A stretch of DNA of 61,365 nt from contig JAPEVC010000214.1 in assembly GCA_027946555.1 (NCBI GenBank), positions 1 to 61,365 on the forward strand, given 5' to 3'. A program made the position numbers and the translations under genes. The stretch's first letter is position 1, and each line of letters starts with the position of its first letter. The stretch comes from Gnomoniopsis sp. IMI 355080 (taxonomy: Eukaryota; Ascomycota; Sordariomycetes; Diaporthales; Gnomoniaceae). Positions 45,540 through 56,938 of the stretch are shown in pieces. Below the pieces are notes generated by a model. The model was not told the origin of the DNA. It was given only the letters and a program-made list of their open reading frames with translations, and ran no database searches.

Positions 45540-48500
45540 TTTGGTTGGGTTGAGAATCGTGTCTAGGAGGGTTATCGAGATGAGAAGGGAAATGAAAGTG
45601 ATCAATTAGAAGGTTCGTTGGTCTGGATACGATTTTCGAACAAGCCAAAGAGGTCGAAAGTGGGAGGTGGGCTGACGAGAGAATGGGCCATAGGAGTTTG
45701 CTAAAGGCATACCTTGGTTATCAAGATTTGGGAAAATACTCTAGAGATTAATTCACTGTTGGTTCACTTTGGCCGTGATTTCGATTGGGGTCACTTGAAG
45801 ATTGGAGCTGTTGCCTGGCTGATCTTTGAGGCACAGTGCCTCACCAAGATTTTAACAGTCATCCTCTCTGGCTGGCCAGCTCTTCATGTTATTCTTCGAT
45901 TGCAAGAAGAAAAGGAAGGCAACGAGGATCAAAGAAGGTACTCATGCTACATGACATTGTAAAACATTATCATATCAACAAACTCACACTAACCTTAAAA
46001 ATCTGGGCTGATATTACCTAGTTGATGTATCTAAACACAATAGACATTGGACAGGGGGATTGCCAACTCACTTACTGTTGTATTCAGCCACTAGAGGAAA
46101 TCAGGCCAGAGACTGGGATTAAGGTCATTGATGCCGAGGGTCATTCTCCTAATACAAAGACAGACTCATGGTCGCCTTACCAGAGTATGCGAAGCATATT
46201 CAAGGAGCGACTTGGCTGATGATTCCTTATGCTTCGGCCGGTCCCTAGAGGGTCCCTGGGCTTCTATTTGCAGACTGTTTCACCTGGTCATGAGATCTAG
46301 TACTCCAAGGGAAGATTGACTCTGGTTCCTGGCAGAATGGGGTCTGGAAATGATTGGGGTGACTCGTGGTTCTGAGGCTGGATCTGGGCCTTCACCGGGT
46401 GGACATGCTAAGTACCTAGGTACCTAATTACCTGATATTACAGGTAAATTTGTCAGTGAATCTCAAGGAGGCGTGTGTTTGATTGGCTTATAACGGCTCT
46501 AAACTAATCGTGAATTCATAATGGCGGTGGTAGGCTTGATGGACAATAGCAGGGGCATATTCATGATGTAACATGCATGGTAACGTACCTAGGTGGGCGG
46601 TAATTATCAGAAGGACTTGTTCGTGTCGGATAGAGACTCAGGAAAGCACTTAGCGAGATGTATGGCATTCCTAGGTATATTCAAGTATGGGCCTGTATCA
46701 GGTCTCATATTTTGAATTCTAAGGATCGTGAAGCCTCATGCTGATCGAAGGAAAGTAAGGTCGAGCTTAAAAACATTGCCAGTAAACCAAATGGCCTTCC
46801 AACATTGGTGAATACCTAGGTAGACGTTGATGGTTGTTGCCACACCAGGCCTCCAATGCTGCCAATGTTCTGTGAACCACTTCTTATCTTTAGCACGAAA
46901 CTCAAATAGCCATGGCAACTATTAGTTGTTGCTCATAAAGTGTCGAAATTCTAGTCAAGAGAGCAGTGCCAATTGAACTCGGAGAGGTTGAACCGTAAAG
47001 TCAAATTAAGGGAGCACCTTGTACATCAAAAAGACAAACTCAGCAGCTGAGGTTCACATTCATCGGCCACCAATTCAGCGCTGAGAGACCCTGAAAGCAG
47101 ACATGGTTAGTCTGTGTAAATCACTCTGCTCCTATCGCCCAAAGCCATGGATTCCGCTCTGATCCTCCCATCCCTCATCTACGGAATGCTTCTGAAATAT
47201 TAAAATACTCTACGGCATGCGTCCGCCCACGTGGCAGTTGCTCACAGTTTGCTAAAACGTGGCATGAGAGTGGAAATCGAATATTCTTAAAAATAACTCG
47301 TGCCCAAGCAATTTTGTACGTAAAGTTACACTGTCCTTGATCTGCTTGATCGTCGGGCTCGTCGGGCTCGTAGTCAGTAGGTAGTGAAGGCCTCTAGTGA
47401 ATATGGAGCTCCGACTATTGGACACTGCTTACGATATTTCACCTCGGGACGTGGATGGAGACCTGACGACTCCATCGAGGAAATTGGAGGGTCTAGCCGA
47501 ACTATGCAGGCGCGAGGCGCATATCTTACCTAGAGGCCAAATCTCTCTGCTGTGCAGCTCCGCCACTGACGATGGGGAATTGGAACGGTCAAGGCCTCGC
47601 CTACACTCACTTTCTACGCCACATTGAGCATATGTGTGGTACGAGATCACACGTTAGTTTTGTACTTTTTAGGTAGCCGTCCGACCACGGAGGTACTGGC
47701 GTGGGATGTGTTTTGCAATTTGACCAGATCGAGACAATACCCGGTTGGGATCTCGATGAATGCGGCGGACTGTCCGTCACCGACAGTTGTAAGGCTGACG
47801 TGTCGGCCCGATCTCTGAAGGACTGGAGTGACTCGTGTAAAGGGAGGACGGAAATCTTCCACGAGGTCTGGACGAAGCTTCAAAGAGTAATCGGCGAGAA
47901 TCACTTCAGCTCGTGACGACCTCCAGCTGAGAGGGTAGTTGCTCCGAGAGAGGCAAGACCGAAGCCACCCCCAGTTCTTGTGCGTCCTTGATTGATTTGC
48001 ATAACATGGCTGTCCCTTGACGACTCCTAGCGGAGTCTCGACTAAAATTGGCCCTCAGATGGGCGGATGGGGTGCAGTTGCATCGAGGCACTACCCACTT
48101 CCCAGTTGACGCGACTGCGAGGCCTTGTTTTTCCAAGTGAAGAGAACTCGTGTTTCATTTCTATGACCACCTATACACCACCAAAGACCATCTTGAGATC
48201 GGGTAAATCGTTGCAAGGAGCTCCTTAGACGTGCATTCACGAGGCAGTGTCGTCGCTTCAGCTTGGGGGTACGCACAGGAGTAGAGGCAGCGGGATGCTA
48301 CATTGCACGGGAGCACCCACACACCTTTTGCGAAGCGGGTACTTGGGTTGGACTGAATTACGTTGATCAATGCGTACAGAGTGCAAAATGCCCGTCGCAT
48401 GGTACGGGTACTCGTTCTGGATGGGCCCAGAGGATGGCGCGCTTAACCGAGTGCAGCAAAAAATTTCTCGGCTTTTCGATCCACAGCCGCATATCCGCAC

Positions 48501-49065
48501 GATGCGGACCCAGTCCGTTGGGAGGGTGATTCGAATGGACGAATTGTGTACACTAGACCACTCTCAGCTGTCAGCCAAGCCCAGAAGTGTATTTGCTGAT
48601 GGTGGGAACCACTCCCACGTTGTCGGGACTGCGGCACGGCGGCAGTGGAGGTTGTTACAGTGCCGTGATGTTTGGCAGCAGGGCAAAGTCCACTCAACTG
48701 CTGCAGCAGACATGGGATTGCCCTTGCAGGGCCGGTTGAGGTATAGGTCGTGAGTCTTGGCGAAAGGTCAGATGAAAGCATGCATAGCACAAAGTAGGGT
48801 TGTAGTATTTGCGACAATTATCAGCACTCTATCCACTTTGCTGGCACTTGCACTGACTGTGGCGTCAAAGGAATTTTTCGGATCACGAAGCAACAAATGG
48901 CCTAAGACCGTTCGGATTTGGAAGGCAAGCCGTCATGTACGCATGCAGACACACGCGGCACGCAAGCAAGGGCGAAGATGCAACCCTCTTGTGCGAAGAA
49001 TTTCTCCAGCGTCGTCGAGTCGTCCATGGAGATGTGGGGACGACGAAGCGAGTGGATCGATAATC

Positions 49066-49074
49066 TTATCAGAT
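49066..49074 (-). promoter_or_regulatory. candidate iron-responsive GATA-factor (SreA-type) site
   Basis: On the minus strand this reads ATCTGATAA, an exact match to the ATCWGATAA consensus published for the Aspergillus iron repressor SreA. It lies about 785 bp upstream of the siderophore transporter start and 55 bp from a second identical site. The expected action is repression under iron-replete conditions. Confidence 0.65.
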
Positions 49075-49129
49075 CCTGCTAGCCGGGACAGGGGAAAGCA
49101 GTCTGCGGCCAATCAGAAGGCTTGGTATG

Positions 49130-49138
49130 ATCTGATAA
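49130..49138 (+). promoter_or_regulatory. candidate iron-responsive GATA-factor (SreA-type) site, second copy
   Basis: This is ATCTGATAA on the plus strand, followed by AAA, about 720 bp upstream of the siderophore transporter ATG. It has inverted orientation relative to the copy at 49066-49074. Confidence 0.65.
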
Positions 49139-49857
49139 AAACCGCTAGCTTGGCTATGGCCTCGTTTGGGCTCCGTTCCTCGGCGATGCTTGGGGAGAGG
49201 GTGGGAGAGCGGGTTCAGGGTGTGGCCCTCGCGCCCACCATCACCATGGCATGCTATGTACCTAGGTAGCAACCGAAAATTGGCAAAGGGATGTGGGGAC
49301 ATACGGACGGACTGTACAAACTTTGTCAGTCGGTCGGAGAACGAGTGACTCGGGGCCAAGATGGGGGTCCTTGCAGGCCTACGGCGAAGCTTTTCCAATG
49401 GCTCGCAAATGGCTGCATAGCAGGGATGGTGGGGTGGAGCCCCCGACCCAACGCCGTCTCTCTTTTGCCCCATTGGGCCCACATCCAGCTCCAGCGTAGT
49501 TGCACATGCCACGCCAGTAGCACGCCGTCGCTGGGTTTTTCCCCCCCACGCAAGTAAAATGTGTCTGTCCTTTTTAGACCTGGCCTCGCCCCGGGGCCTC
49601 AGCCTGATCTTTGGTCTTCTTTTGTTCCATCATCGAATCTCATCCTTCTTGAGCGACCCGGCCTGATCTACACGGCCGTGCAGCATCAAGATCGACAGTA
49701 GGTGGACTCCCTCTCGATCCTCATCGCCTTCGACGACACCATGTCTCCACATCCGTTCTTCACCTTCACTCACTCATTTCTCACCTTTCCCAGCTCATCA
49801 CATGACCCACGGACTTGCACTAATGTTCTTTCACTAGATTGAGAAATCATCGTCAAG

Positions 49858-51702
49858 ATGGTGGGCATCCTCAGGCGGTCCAAGGTCCCGCAGGAGACCG
49901 AGTCATTCCGTCGAGCCGGAGACGAAAATGGCACCGACAACAAGGACTCGCCAGTCCAAGACGTCAAGACCGATGTTGAACAGCCTTCCAGTGACGCTGG
50001 CTCTTCGAGGATCAGCCTGGAGGCCGTCGACGAGAAAGAGATTGCCGCCCATCCCGACCAAGTCACCGCCAATGCCGCTCCTGGTGTGAGGAAGGCCGAG
50101 GCTGCCGCCCTCGTTTGGCCAAAATGGGCCGTCTACTGCACTTACGCCTGGATCTGGGTCTGCTTCTTCATGCTGGCTCTTCAGCAGGGTATGACCACCA
50201 CCTTCAATGCCAGGGCCTATGCCGACTTTGCCTTGGCTCCCGAGCTCACTACCGCCGCCGTCACCGCCAGTATTGTGGGAGGCATCATCAAGCTGCCTAT
50301 CGCCAAGCTGCTCAACCTCTGGGGTCGTGCTGAAGCTTTCTTGTTCTTCGTTGGAGTTTACGAGCTCGGCATGATTGTTCTTGCCACCTGCACTGGTACT
50401 AACGGCTACGCTGCCGGCTACGTTCTCTACTGGATCGGCTACGACGCCATCTACCTGATCCTCGACATCTTCGTTGCCGATACCTCCGGTCTCCGCAACC
50501 GAGCCTTCGCCTTCGCCTTTGTCGGGACGCCCTTCATTTGTACAGCCTTCACCGCGCCCCTGGCTGCTGCGAGCTACCTGTCGACCTCCACTTGGCGTGT
50601 CGGCTATGGATCTTTCTGCGTCATCATGTTTGTCGTCTTCGTCCCGCTCGCCGTGGTCTTCAAGTTCTATACTCTCAAGGCGCAGAAGATGGGACTGTAC
50701 CAACGCAACCCCAGCGGTCGCACCACCATGCAGTCCATTGTTCACTATTTCCACGAGTTCGACATTGTTGGCTGTTTCATATTGATGGCTGCCTTCCTCC
50801 TGCTCTTGCTGCCTTTCAGTCTGACTAGCTACGGCTTGGCTTCATACAAAGGAGCCGAGTTCATTGCTATGGTCGTCATCGGTATTATTCTCTTCCCCGT
50901 CTTCTACATCTGGGAGCGGTACTTTGCCCGGACGCACTTTATTCGATGGGAACTTTTCCAGAGCCGCACCATCTCAGGTGCCTCCGCCCTGGCCGCCATT
51001 CTGTACTTCTCCTTTTATCAATGGGACCTTTATTTCCAGCCTTTTATCATGGTTGTCTACAACCTCGACGTTGCCGCGGCTGGATACGTGGGTGAGATCT
51101 ACAATATTGGCTCGTCCGTGTGGGGTGTCGTTTTCGGTATCTGGGTGCGCCAGACCAAGCACTTCAAGTACACGGCGCTGTTCTTTGGTCTGCCCCTGAT
51201 GTTCCTCGGATCCGGTCTCATGATTTACTTCCGTGGCGAGGACCAGGGCGGCATTGGCTACATCATCATGTGCCAGATTTTCATCGCTTTTGCCGGTGGA
51301 ACTCTGGTCATCAGCGAGGACATGGCCGTCATGGCCGCTGCAGACCGCGACGGCGTTCCTATGCTGCTGTCCGTCCTCGGCCTGTTCTCTAGTGTTGGCG
51401 GAGCTTTCGGCTACGCGGTCACTGGAGCCATCTACGACAATGTTTGGGTCAAGGCTGCGGAGCGCCACCTCCCCGCGGAGTACACTGCTAATGCCACCAC
51501 CATCTGGATGGGCTCGTACACGCTGCAGAAGACCTACGCTGTCGGTACCCCGGTGCGTGACGCCATCAACGCATCGTGGAGCGACTACGAGAAGGAGGTT
51601 GCTATCTGCGGTACGGTGGTCTTGGTTCTGGCAATTCCTGCCATCGCGGTTTGGAAGAACTACAACGTCGACCGCAAGCAGAACAAGGGTGTGCTAATCT
51701 AA
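49858..51702 (+). CDS. siderophore-iron transporter, major facilitator superfamily (Mir/Sit type)
   Basis: This is a single exon of 614 aa with start context CAAGATGG. A hydrophilic, Asp/Glu-rich N-terminal tail (about residues 1-85) is followed by about 14 hydrophobic segments, the number typical of siderophore:H+ symporters. Family landmarks include QQGMTTTFNARAYADFALAPELTTAAVTASIVGGIIKLPIAKLLNLWGRAEAF after the first helix, YWIGYDAIYLILDIFVADT, and the late LPAEYTANATTIWMGSYTLQKTYAVGTPVRDAINASW loop between the last helices. It should import ferric siderophores across the plasma membrane, possibly native triacetylfusarinine-type or xenosiderophores; substrate cannot be read. Two upstream ATCTGATAA sites point to iron repression. 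No siderophore-synthesis gene lies in the window. Confidence 0.95.
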   Translation: MVGILRRSKVPQETESFRRAGDENGTDNKDSPVQDVKTDVEQPSSDAGSSRISLEAVDEKEIAAHPDQVTANAAPGVRKAEAAALVWPKWAVYCTYAWIWVCFFMLALQQGMTTTFNARAYADFALAPELTTAAVTASIVGGIIKLPIAKLLNLWGRAEAFLFFVGVYELGMIVLATCTGTNGYAAGYVLYWIGYDAIYLILDIFVADTSGLRNRAFAFAFVGTPFICTAFTAPLAAASYLSTSTWRVGYGSFCVIMFVVFVPLAVVFKFYTLKAQKMGLYQRNPSGRTTMQSIVHYFHEFDIVGCFILMAAFLLLLLPFSLTSYGLASYKGAEFIAMVVIGIILFPVFYIWERYFARTHFIRWELFQSRTISGASALAAILYFSFYQWDLYFQPFIMVVYNLDVAAAGYVGEIYNIGSSVWGVVFGIWVRQTKHFKYTALFFGLPLMFLGSGLMIYFRGEDQGGIGYIIMCQIFIAFAGGTLVISEDMAVMAAADRDGVPMLLSVLGLFSSVGGAFGYAVTGAIYDNVWVKAAERHLPAEYTANATTIWMGSYTLQKTYAVGTPVRDAINASWSDYEKEVAICGTVVLVLAIPAIAVWKNYNVDRKQNKGVLI

Positions 51703-52377
51703 GTCCACCTTGTCGGCTTCATTACCAGTAGCAACTAGGGTGGATGCAATGGAAGATTTGAAGTCCACCAACAGCCATTACCGCTGTTTCGATTATCGCC
51801 AACACTCCATAGCTATATTGCATGGGAGGACCAGTCCTTTGACTTGTGGTTGATGAAGGGAAGAAATGCCCGTATATGGGAGGATCATGCCATGTCTGGA
51901 GGATTACGTTTTCATCTATACCCCTTTCGACATTTACTTATAATAGACTCGCATATATCGGCAAAAGAATAATGAGAAGTCATACTCCACATTGTATGAG
52001 TAGTGTTGCATCTTATCGTGCGTGACCCATGTCCTGTTGCCCGTGAGCACACACTCTTCATCCAAGGTCCACCCGGGTTGGGCTTCAATTACACAAGGAG
52101 AATAAGCAGAAGATACTAGTCGATCATTGATGTAGATCATTGTTTGGATTTTCTTTAATTATGACAGTAAGCAGGAAGGCGGATTGCCGTCAGCTTGCCG
52201 CTTGTACTTCCATCTAATCCTAGTACCACCTTGTGCTGTATCTCAAGCACTTCGTATACAAATTATTTTTTTGTGGAAGGGAATTGCGGTGGGGGGGGGG
52301 CTTTCGTTTTCGAAGCGCAAAAACAGCAAAATTGAGTCCTCCGAGGCCACCCAAGTTGCCACTCTCTAGCAGCCTGA
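51703..52377. other. convergent intergenic, 0.7 kb
   Basis: These are 3' flanks of the transporter and the HsbA-like gene. The interval includes a G11 homopolymer run near 52290-52300, which is a possible sequencing-length weak point. No gene is supported. Confidence 0.55.
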
Positions 52378-52979
52378 TTAGGAAGAAAACTGCGTCATAG
52401 CATCTGTGAAGGCCTGGTTGACAGCATCGGCCGCTTGCTGCGCGGCTGGCTGCATGGCAGGCGAAGACAGCTTAACAAGGCTGGTAGTCAAAGTATTTTT
52501 CTGCTGAATGCTCGAGAGGGTGGATGAGACGAGGCCACTGATCCCATCGGCATCAAAGTCGCTCTTCCGGGAAGTCAACGCAGCCATAGTGCTCTGGATA
52601 TCCGGGATGAGATTATTGTTGACAAAGTCGAGGATCATCTGTGAGTCTTGGTCGCTTGCTACTGCTTCCCCGGCAGCTTGTTGGCTGGCAGTATCGATTT
52701 GCGTCTTGAACAGGTATCGATGTCAGCGCCGATAGGAGCCTTTTCTAGATCACAAGAAAATACAAGAGGAACACTCACGCCCACTTCACTTGCTTGCGAC
52801 TGAATAGACAGTGCACTGACAAGGCCTCCATCCCAGGTAGTCACAGCATTCTGTAGTCCTTGTACGGAAGTGTCGATGCCTTGGAGGCTCGCAAGGATAG
52901 CTTGCGGGTCGCGGCGAGAAAAAGTGGGCAGTGCTGCAACGGTCGAAGCAAAGACGAGAAGCGATCGCATGTTGAACAT
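52378..52979 (-). CDS. secreted hydrophobic-surface-binding protein (HsbA-like) / cell-wall protein
   Basis: The minus-strand model joins 52979-52779 and 52704-52378 (175 aa). The 74-nt intron GTGAGT...TTCAAG, with branch GCTGAC, is in phase and gives ASEVG-TQIDTASQ. The N-terminus is a signal peptide (MFNMRSLLVFASTVAALP; cleavage near residue 18). The mature protein is a helical, Ala/Ser/Gln-rich HsbA domain with regular heptad-like Ile/Leu/Val spacing (LQGIDTSVQGLQNAV, NNNLIPDIQSTMAALTSRK, ISGLVSSTLSSIQQKNTLTTSLVKL). It has no cysteine and no GPI signal. Aspergillus HsbA coats hydrophobic surfaces and recruits cutinase, and other members are cell-wall galactomannoproteins or antigens. The role here is likely surface adhesion or wall association. 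Confidence 0.9.
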
Positions 52980-53778
52980 GTTGATGACTGGATGATGGAG
53001 ACTGAGTGCTGAAAGGTTCTTATGCGCTCCAGACAGGAAAGTGGCAGATGCTGTATATCAAGTAAGAAATGTCAAGATGCGAGTTGATGCTCTCGTGAGA
53101 ATGGAACCTTTTCGCAAGGCAGAACGAGGGTTGTATAAATAGTGACGCTGCGAATCTACTTCTAGTCCTCATTGACAATTACACAAGCGACACGACCTGT
53201 TTTGCAAGACTTCCTCGGTTTGGAAGGGCTCAAATTACCTTGTGATACCACAAGTGTAGTCATGAGTATATAGGGATCTACATAATTCTATATACCAAAT
53301 ACACCGCGACGAAGCATCCAAAGCAGTGCTTCCTTACGCAACCCGGCATTCCACTTGGAGTACACAGGCATGCGCACATATGAGTTGCGTGTATTGCAGG
53401 AATCCTAGCCAGCAACATTCCCATGCCGCATATAGTGATTCACGAGACCGCTCAGATCCCCCGCAATGTTCAATGCGAGAATTTGAGAAGGTTTCGGGAC
53501 CCATGCTCCGAGCCTTTTGGGCAGTTCCTTTTTGGATCAATAACTAGGTGGGATCTACGGTAAAGTGAATCCAATTATATGATCTTGCCCAAATCTGAAT
53601 ATGTATGCTGCAGACAGGAGGCACTCAACATCACATGCGAGCCAACAAGATCGGATGGAAAGTAATGATAGCGTCGTTCAAAAGCTTCATACATAGAAAA
53701 CACTCGTATTAGCATGGGCCCAGCCTAGACAAACCTGGAATACATCCTCTATTTCGAACACATATTGGTGAATTATCC
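52980..53778. other. intergenic, 0.8 kb
   Basis: This is the upstream region of the HsbA-like gene, with a TATAAATAG-like stretch near 53133-53141. It also includes the 3' flank of the methyltransferase gene. I see nothing else. Confidence 0.5.
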
Positions 53779-54725
53779 TCAAGCCACCTTCTTCACTGTG
53801 AACCGCATAATCGGCGTAGGAATCTCATCTGACATGCGTGAAAGGAGCTCCCCACTAGTCTTCCATTTAGTCCCGGTCTTGTCTCCAATCTCGTCCCAAA
53901 GCAACTGCCAGCTTTTCAAATCATGATGGTAATTATGGCGCTTCCCATCCGCGTGCTCAGTCGCCTGCTGCTTCCGCCAAGCCTCCAAGCTCGGCGCTTC
54001 ATACACCGCGACCTGGCGTCCCACCACCATCGCCGCCTTCGCCTCGGGGTTGAAGAAGCGCACCAGCCGCGTGCCCAGTCTGACCTGGTCGTCCCACCCG
54101 AACAGGTGGAGCAATGACGAGGCGTGGATGATGTCGAATTGGCCGTCGAGCGGCTTGAGGGAGGGCGACGAGTTGAGCACGTCACCCACCACAAAGCGCG
54201 CCTGAAAGCGGTCCCTGTCCTGGAACAGCTCGTAGCCGAGATCGACGAACTCCTGGTGCACATCGATGCCCGCCAAGTTCTCGGCGGGGACACCATTCAG
54301 GGCGACTTGGCGCAGGACGTATCCGAAGCAGCAGCCTGCGTCCAGAAGCTTCTCGCCAGACTTGAGGCGACCGAGGATGTTTTGGTATTCTGGGAACTCA
54401 GGTAGGTGAAGTGACAGGAAACGGAAGCGACCGATGCATGGATACCTGTAGACCGTCCAAGCCTTTTCGCGCTGATGTCAAGTGGTGTTAGCTGTGATGC
54501 ACTGCCCAGTGTAGGTGGGCAACCCAAGAATATCCATCTCACAATTTCCTTGACACGTTTTCGGACTTCATCGCGTGGCAGGCCGGTGTAGTCTTCTACC
54601 ATCTTCAGTCCTGCTTCGAGCGGAGAAGCATCAGGTGCCCCGGACACGGGCAGTTCCTCCGGATACCACCGACTTTCAGGATAACTCGCTTCCACTCTAC
54701 CCACGACATCTTCAGACTTTGCCAT
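53779..54725 (-). CDS. class I SAM-dependent methyltransferase (fungal secondary-metabolite type)
   Basis: The minus-strand model joins 54725-54543 and 54471-53779 (291 aa). The 71-nt intron GTGAGA...CATCAG is in phase and restores RVKEI-REKAWTVYRYPCIGRFRFLSLHL, a run typical of this fungal subgroup. Motif I is KLLDAGCCFGYVLRQV (SAM-binding glycine loop, one Cys replacing a Gly). Then come AGIDVHQEFVDLGYELF (acidic ribose-binding Asp), FVVGDVLNSS, and FDIIHASSLLHLFGWDDQ. The C-terminus has MVVGRQVAV and ends FTVKKVA. Such enzymes methylate small molecules, as in meroterpenoid and polyketide pathways. No biosynthetic core gene is nearby, so the substrate is open. Cytosolic, with no targeting signal. 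Confidence 0.92.
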
Positions 54726-55445
54726 TGTGGCCTTTAACGTCTAGATCAAGAAAAGGTGGTTCAGTTCTTTAGAAGCAGCAGTGGTCTGTCTGTTCTGTCT
54801 CCTCTCCCGTGATTGTATTGAGTCCCCGCTTTGATGGTGAATCACTGGCAACTTTACTGATATGGATTGGTCGCGAGCCCCCATCCAATCCTTTGACCCA
54901 GTGTGATCTAATCTCCGGATTGCGTTTTGTTATGCTTTCACGTCCGATTAAAACGGCACCACACGCAAATCTGTCACGCCACCACCGAGCCAATCGGTAG
55001 ATTTATCAGTACGTCCGTACTGGCTCGCTCTTCAACATCTGTTCTTGGGTTGTCCGCCACCACCCACACGTAAGTGGTAGCTTTCTCAAACATCTCAGTC
55101 CAAGCGAAGTCGACCTCAAGTTTTGTTCAATGATTCAATTCGCTATATGAATCTGACGATGGCATCGCCGTCAGATACAACCCTACGCCTTTGACGAGGG
55201 GAAGTCGAGCGCATTTTGCCTCAGCCTTTCCTAACCTAAACCTTCCCTTGTATGTCGCTTCCATAACGTTGTGACACTGAACGCCGATCTATGACTACTT
55301 TGCCTCAAAAGTAATGCCCCTTCCCATGATGTCTAGACGACGATCCTTTCCAATAACGCTTCGACGGCGAAGTCCGAATTGGTGTCCTAGACGGTGATGT
55401 TCGGATCGGGTATCTGATCATCTGTCTCCTCTCTTTATCCCAAAT
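54726..55445. other. intergenic, 0.7 kb
   Basis: This is the upstream region of the methyltransferase and the 3' flank of the Rtc3-like gene. No gene or distinct element is supported. Confidence 0.5.
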
Positions 55446-55967
55446 CTAGTGGGCAACGAGAGGACCCTGGGCGTCGTTCTTGTTGCCTTGGCGCTCGGGC
55501 ATCTGTTGTTTGCGATGTCAGAATATGAGGTCTGGTGAAGAGTCATGCTTGCTGACGGTGAGACTATGGCAATTACTGACCTTTGAGTGAATCTTCTCGC
55601 CCTTTGCCAGAATCTGCTCAATCACATCCTCATCCTTGGATGTGCCGAACTCGTTCTCCAGCTCCTGCTTGGACGCTGAGTCCAGAGTACCTTGTGCGCC
55701 TTGCCTGTTTGGTCGGATGTCTGATTAGCTGCTGACTCTGCGCTTGCCAAATTGGACACCGTCTGGGATCGAGAACACTTACTTGTGGGTGATGAAAATC
55801 TGGAAGGAGGAAATGAAATGGGACAGGGCAGGCTTGGAGACCGCCTTGTCCTTCAAGCCCTTGACGTAGGTCTCGTACTCGTTCACGTCGTCCACGAAGA
55901 TGACGAAATCCTCCTGAGTGTTCTCGCCCTTGTAGTGGATCTTGGTCTGCTCAGTAGCGCCCTTCAT
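55446..55967 (-). CDS. rtc3: Rtc3/SBDS N-terminal-domain-like small protein
   Basis: The minus-strand model joins 55967-55783, 55704-55581 and 55502-55446 (121 aa). The introns are GTAAGT...AAACAG and GTCAGT...AACAACAG, both in phase. The sequence follows the yeast Rtc3 pattern: IHYKGENTQEDFVIFVDDVNEYETYVKG, then SHFISSFQIFITHKQGAQGTLDSASKQELENEFG and DEDVIEQILAKGEKIHSK. This is the FYSH fold found at the N-terminus of the ribosome-maturation protein SBDS/Sdo1, standing alone. Yeast Rtc3 is stress-induced and linked to RNA metabolism and telomere-capping phenotypes; its biochemical action is not settled. The tail (MPERQGNKNDAQGPLVAH) is poorly conserved. Confidence 0.92.
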
Positions 55968-56938
55968 TTTGGCTGTGAAAGATGTTAGGTTATGAGAGGA
56001 ATGAGTATGGTGGAAGAATGATGGTCTCGCTTGTGAATTGAGGTAGTTAATTTCGTGAGAGTTGATATGTTGGTTTGGAAGTCAAAGAAACAGCAAAGGT
56101 GAGGAGCTCTTTGCCTGGTGTTATAAGGGAGAAGCAAGCTCGTGTTACCTACGTCATACTTCGCGGGGCAGCCCGTCAGGCACGGCGGGAGCTTGCTTAC
56201 TTAGTACATGGTGGGGACAGCGGGGTGGTCCCTGCCAAATGGGGCTGACGTTCCTGCGCAGAAGCTTCTATGGTGCCTTCACTACGTCACTAAGACAGCG
56301 GGCGAACAGGGGTAGCTTTGTCGAAGCATGAGAACAGCTTCCAAGGTTGACGAACTACTGCCTGCAAGCCTTCGAAGTGCTCCCAGGAAACCAGATCAGA
56401 CTACGACCCCCATGAAACACCATGTACAACGGGATGCCATCCATACTGGGACAGATCAGCAGAATTCCTGAGACATATTGAACTTGGTATTAACATTAGA
56501 CGCCCTCGTCAGAGGCAGGCAGGCAAGCCAAGCTCATAGCTGTGCAGACTACAGCAACGTATGCCAATGTCTTCTGACTGCTTTCGTTTGATGAATAGAC
56601 CGAACTCTCACTTGGTGTTTCATTTCCAAAATTGTAGTAACAGAGTGTATGTCAGAAAAAACAGTACAATTCCATTTCGTCGCCTCGTGCTATGCTATTC
56701 AATGCTTTCCAGCCAAACCCAGGGTCAAAACGAACAAAAGAAAGCCAACTCGTAAAGAATGGTTCATGAGGAAAGCCCAGCAACCTCGGACTTGAAGAAG
56801 AAAAGTGGGTATAGTACTCCTCACAATGCTGTGTTTCTGCCTCCCCAGACCAGTCCAGACCGTTCCAGACCTGACGGCCTAAATCCTTTGTAAAAGGAGA
56901 AAAAGTTGAGTAACCCCAACAGTGGAAGTTCACGCTTT
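55968..56938. other. intergenic, 1.0 kb
   Basis: This is the promoter side of the Rtc3-like gene and the 3' flank of the RhoGEF gene. No coding sequence is recognised. Confidence 0.55.

Larger units (their letters stand above)
45540..49857. other. gene-poor stretch, 4.3 kb, upstream of the siderophore transporter
   Basis: No recognisable gene. Four of the dispersed ACCTAGGTA-like elements crowd 46.4-46.8 kb, and another lies at 49260-49268. Two ATCTGATAA sites at 49.07-49.14 kb are listed separately. The last 300 bases before 49858 are C/T-rich, with a possible untranslated intron ending at TTTCACTAG (about 49839). Confidence 0.6.

Noticed and set aside
48757..49269. 170-codon plus-strand ORF overlapping the GATA sites
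   Set aside because: Length is within chance expectation and composition is not protein-like.
53779..54725. Secondary-metabolite gene cluster around the methyltransferase
   Set aside because: Neighbours are an HsbA-like protein and an Rtc3-like protein, with no core or tailoring partners.
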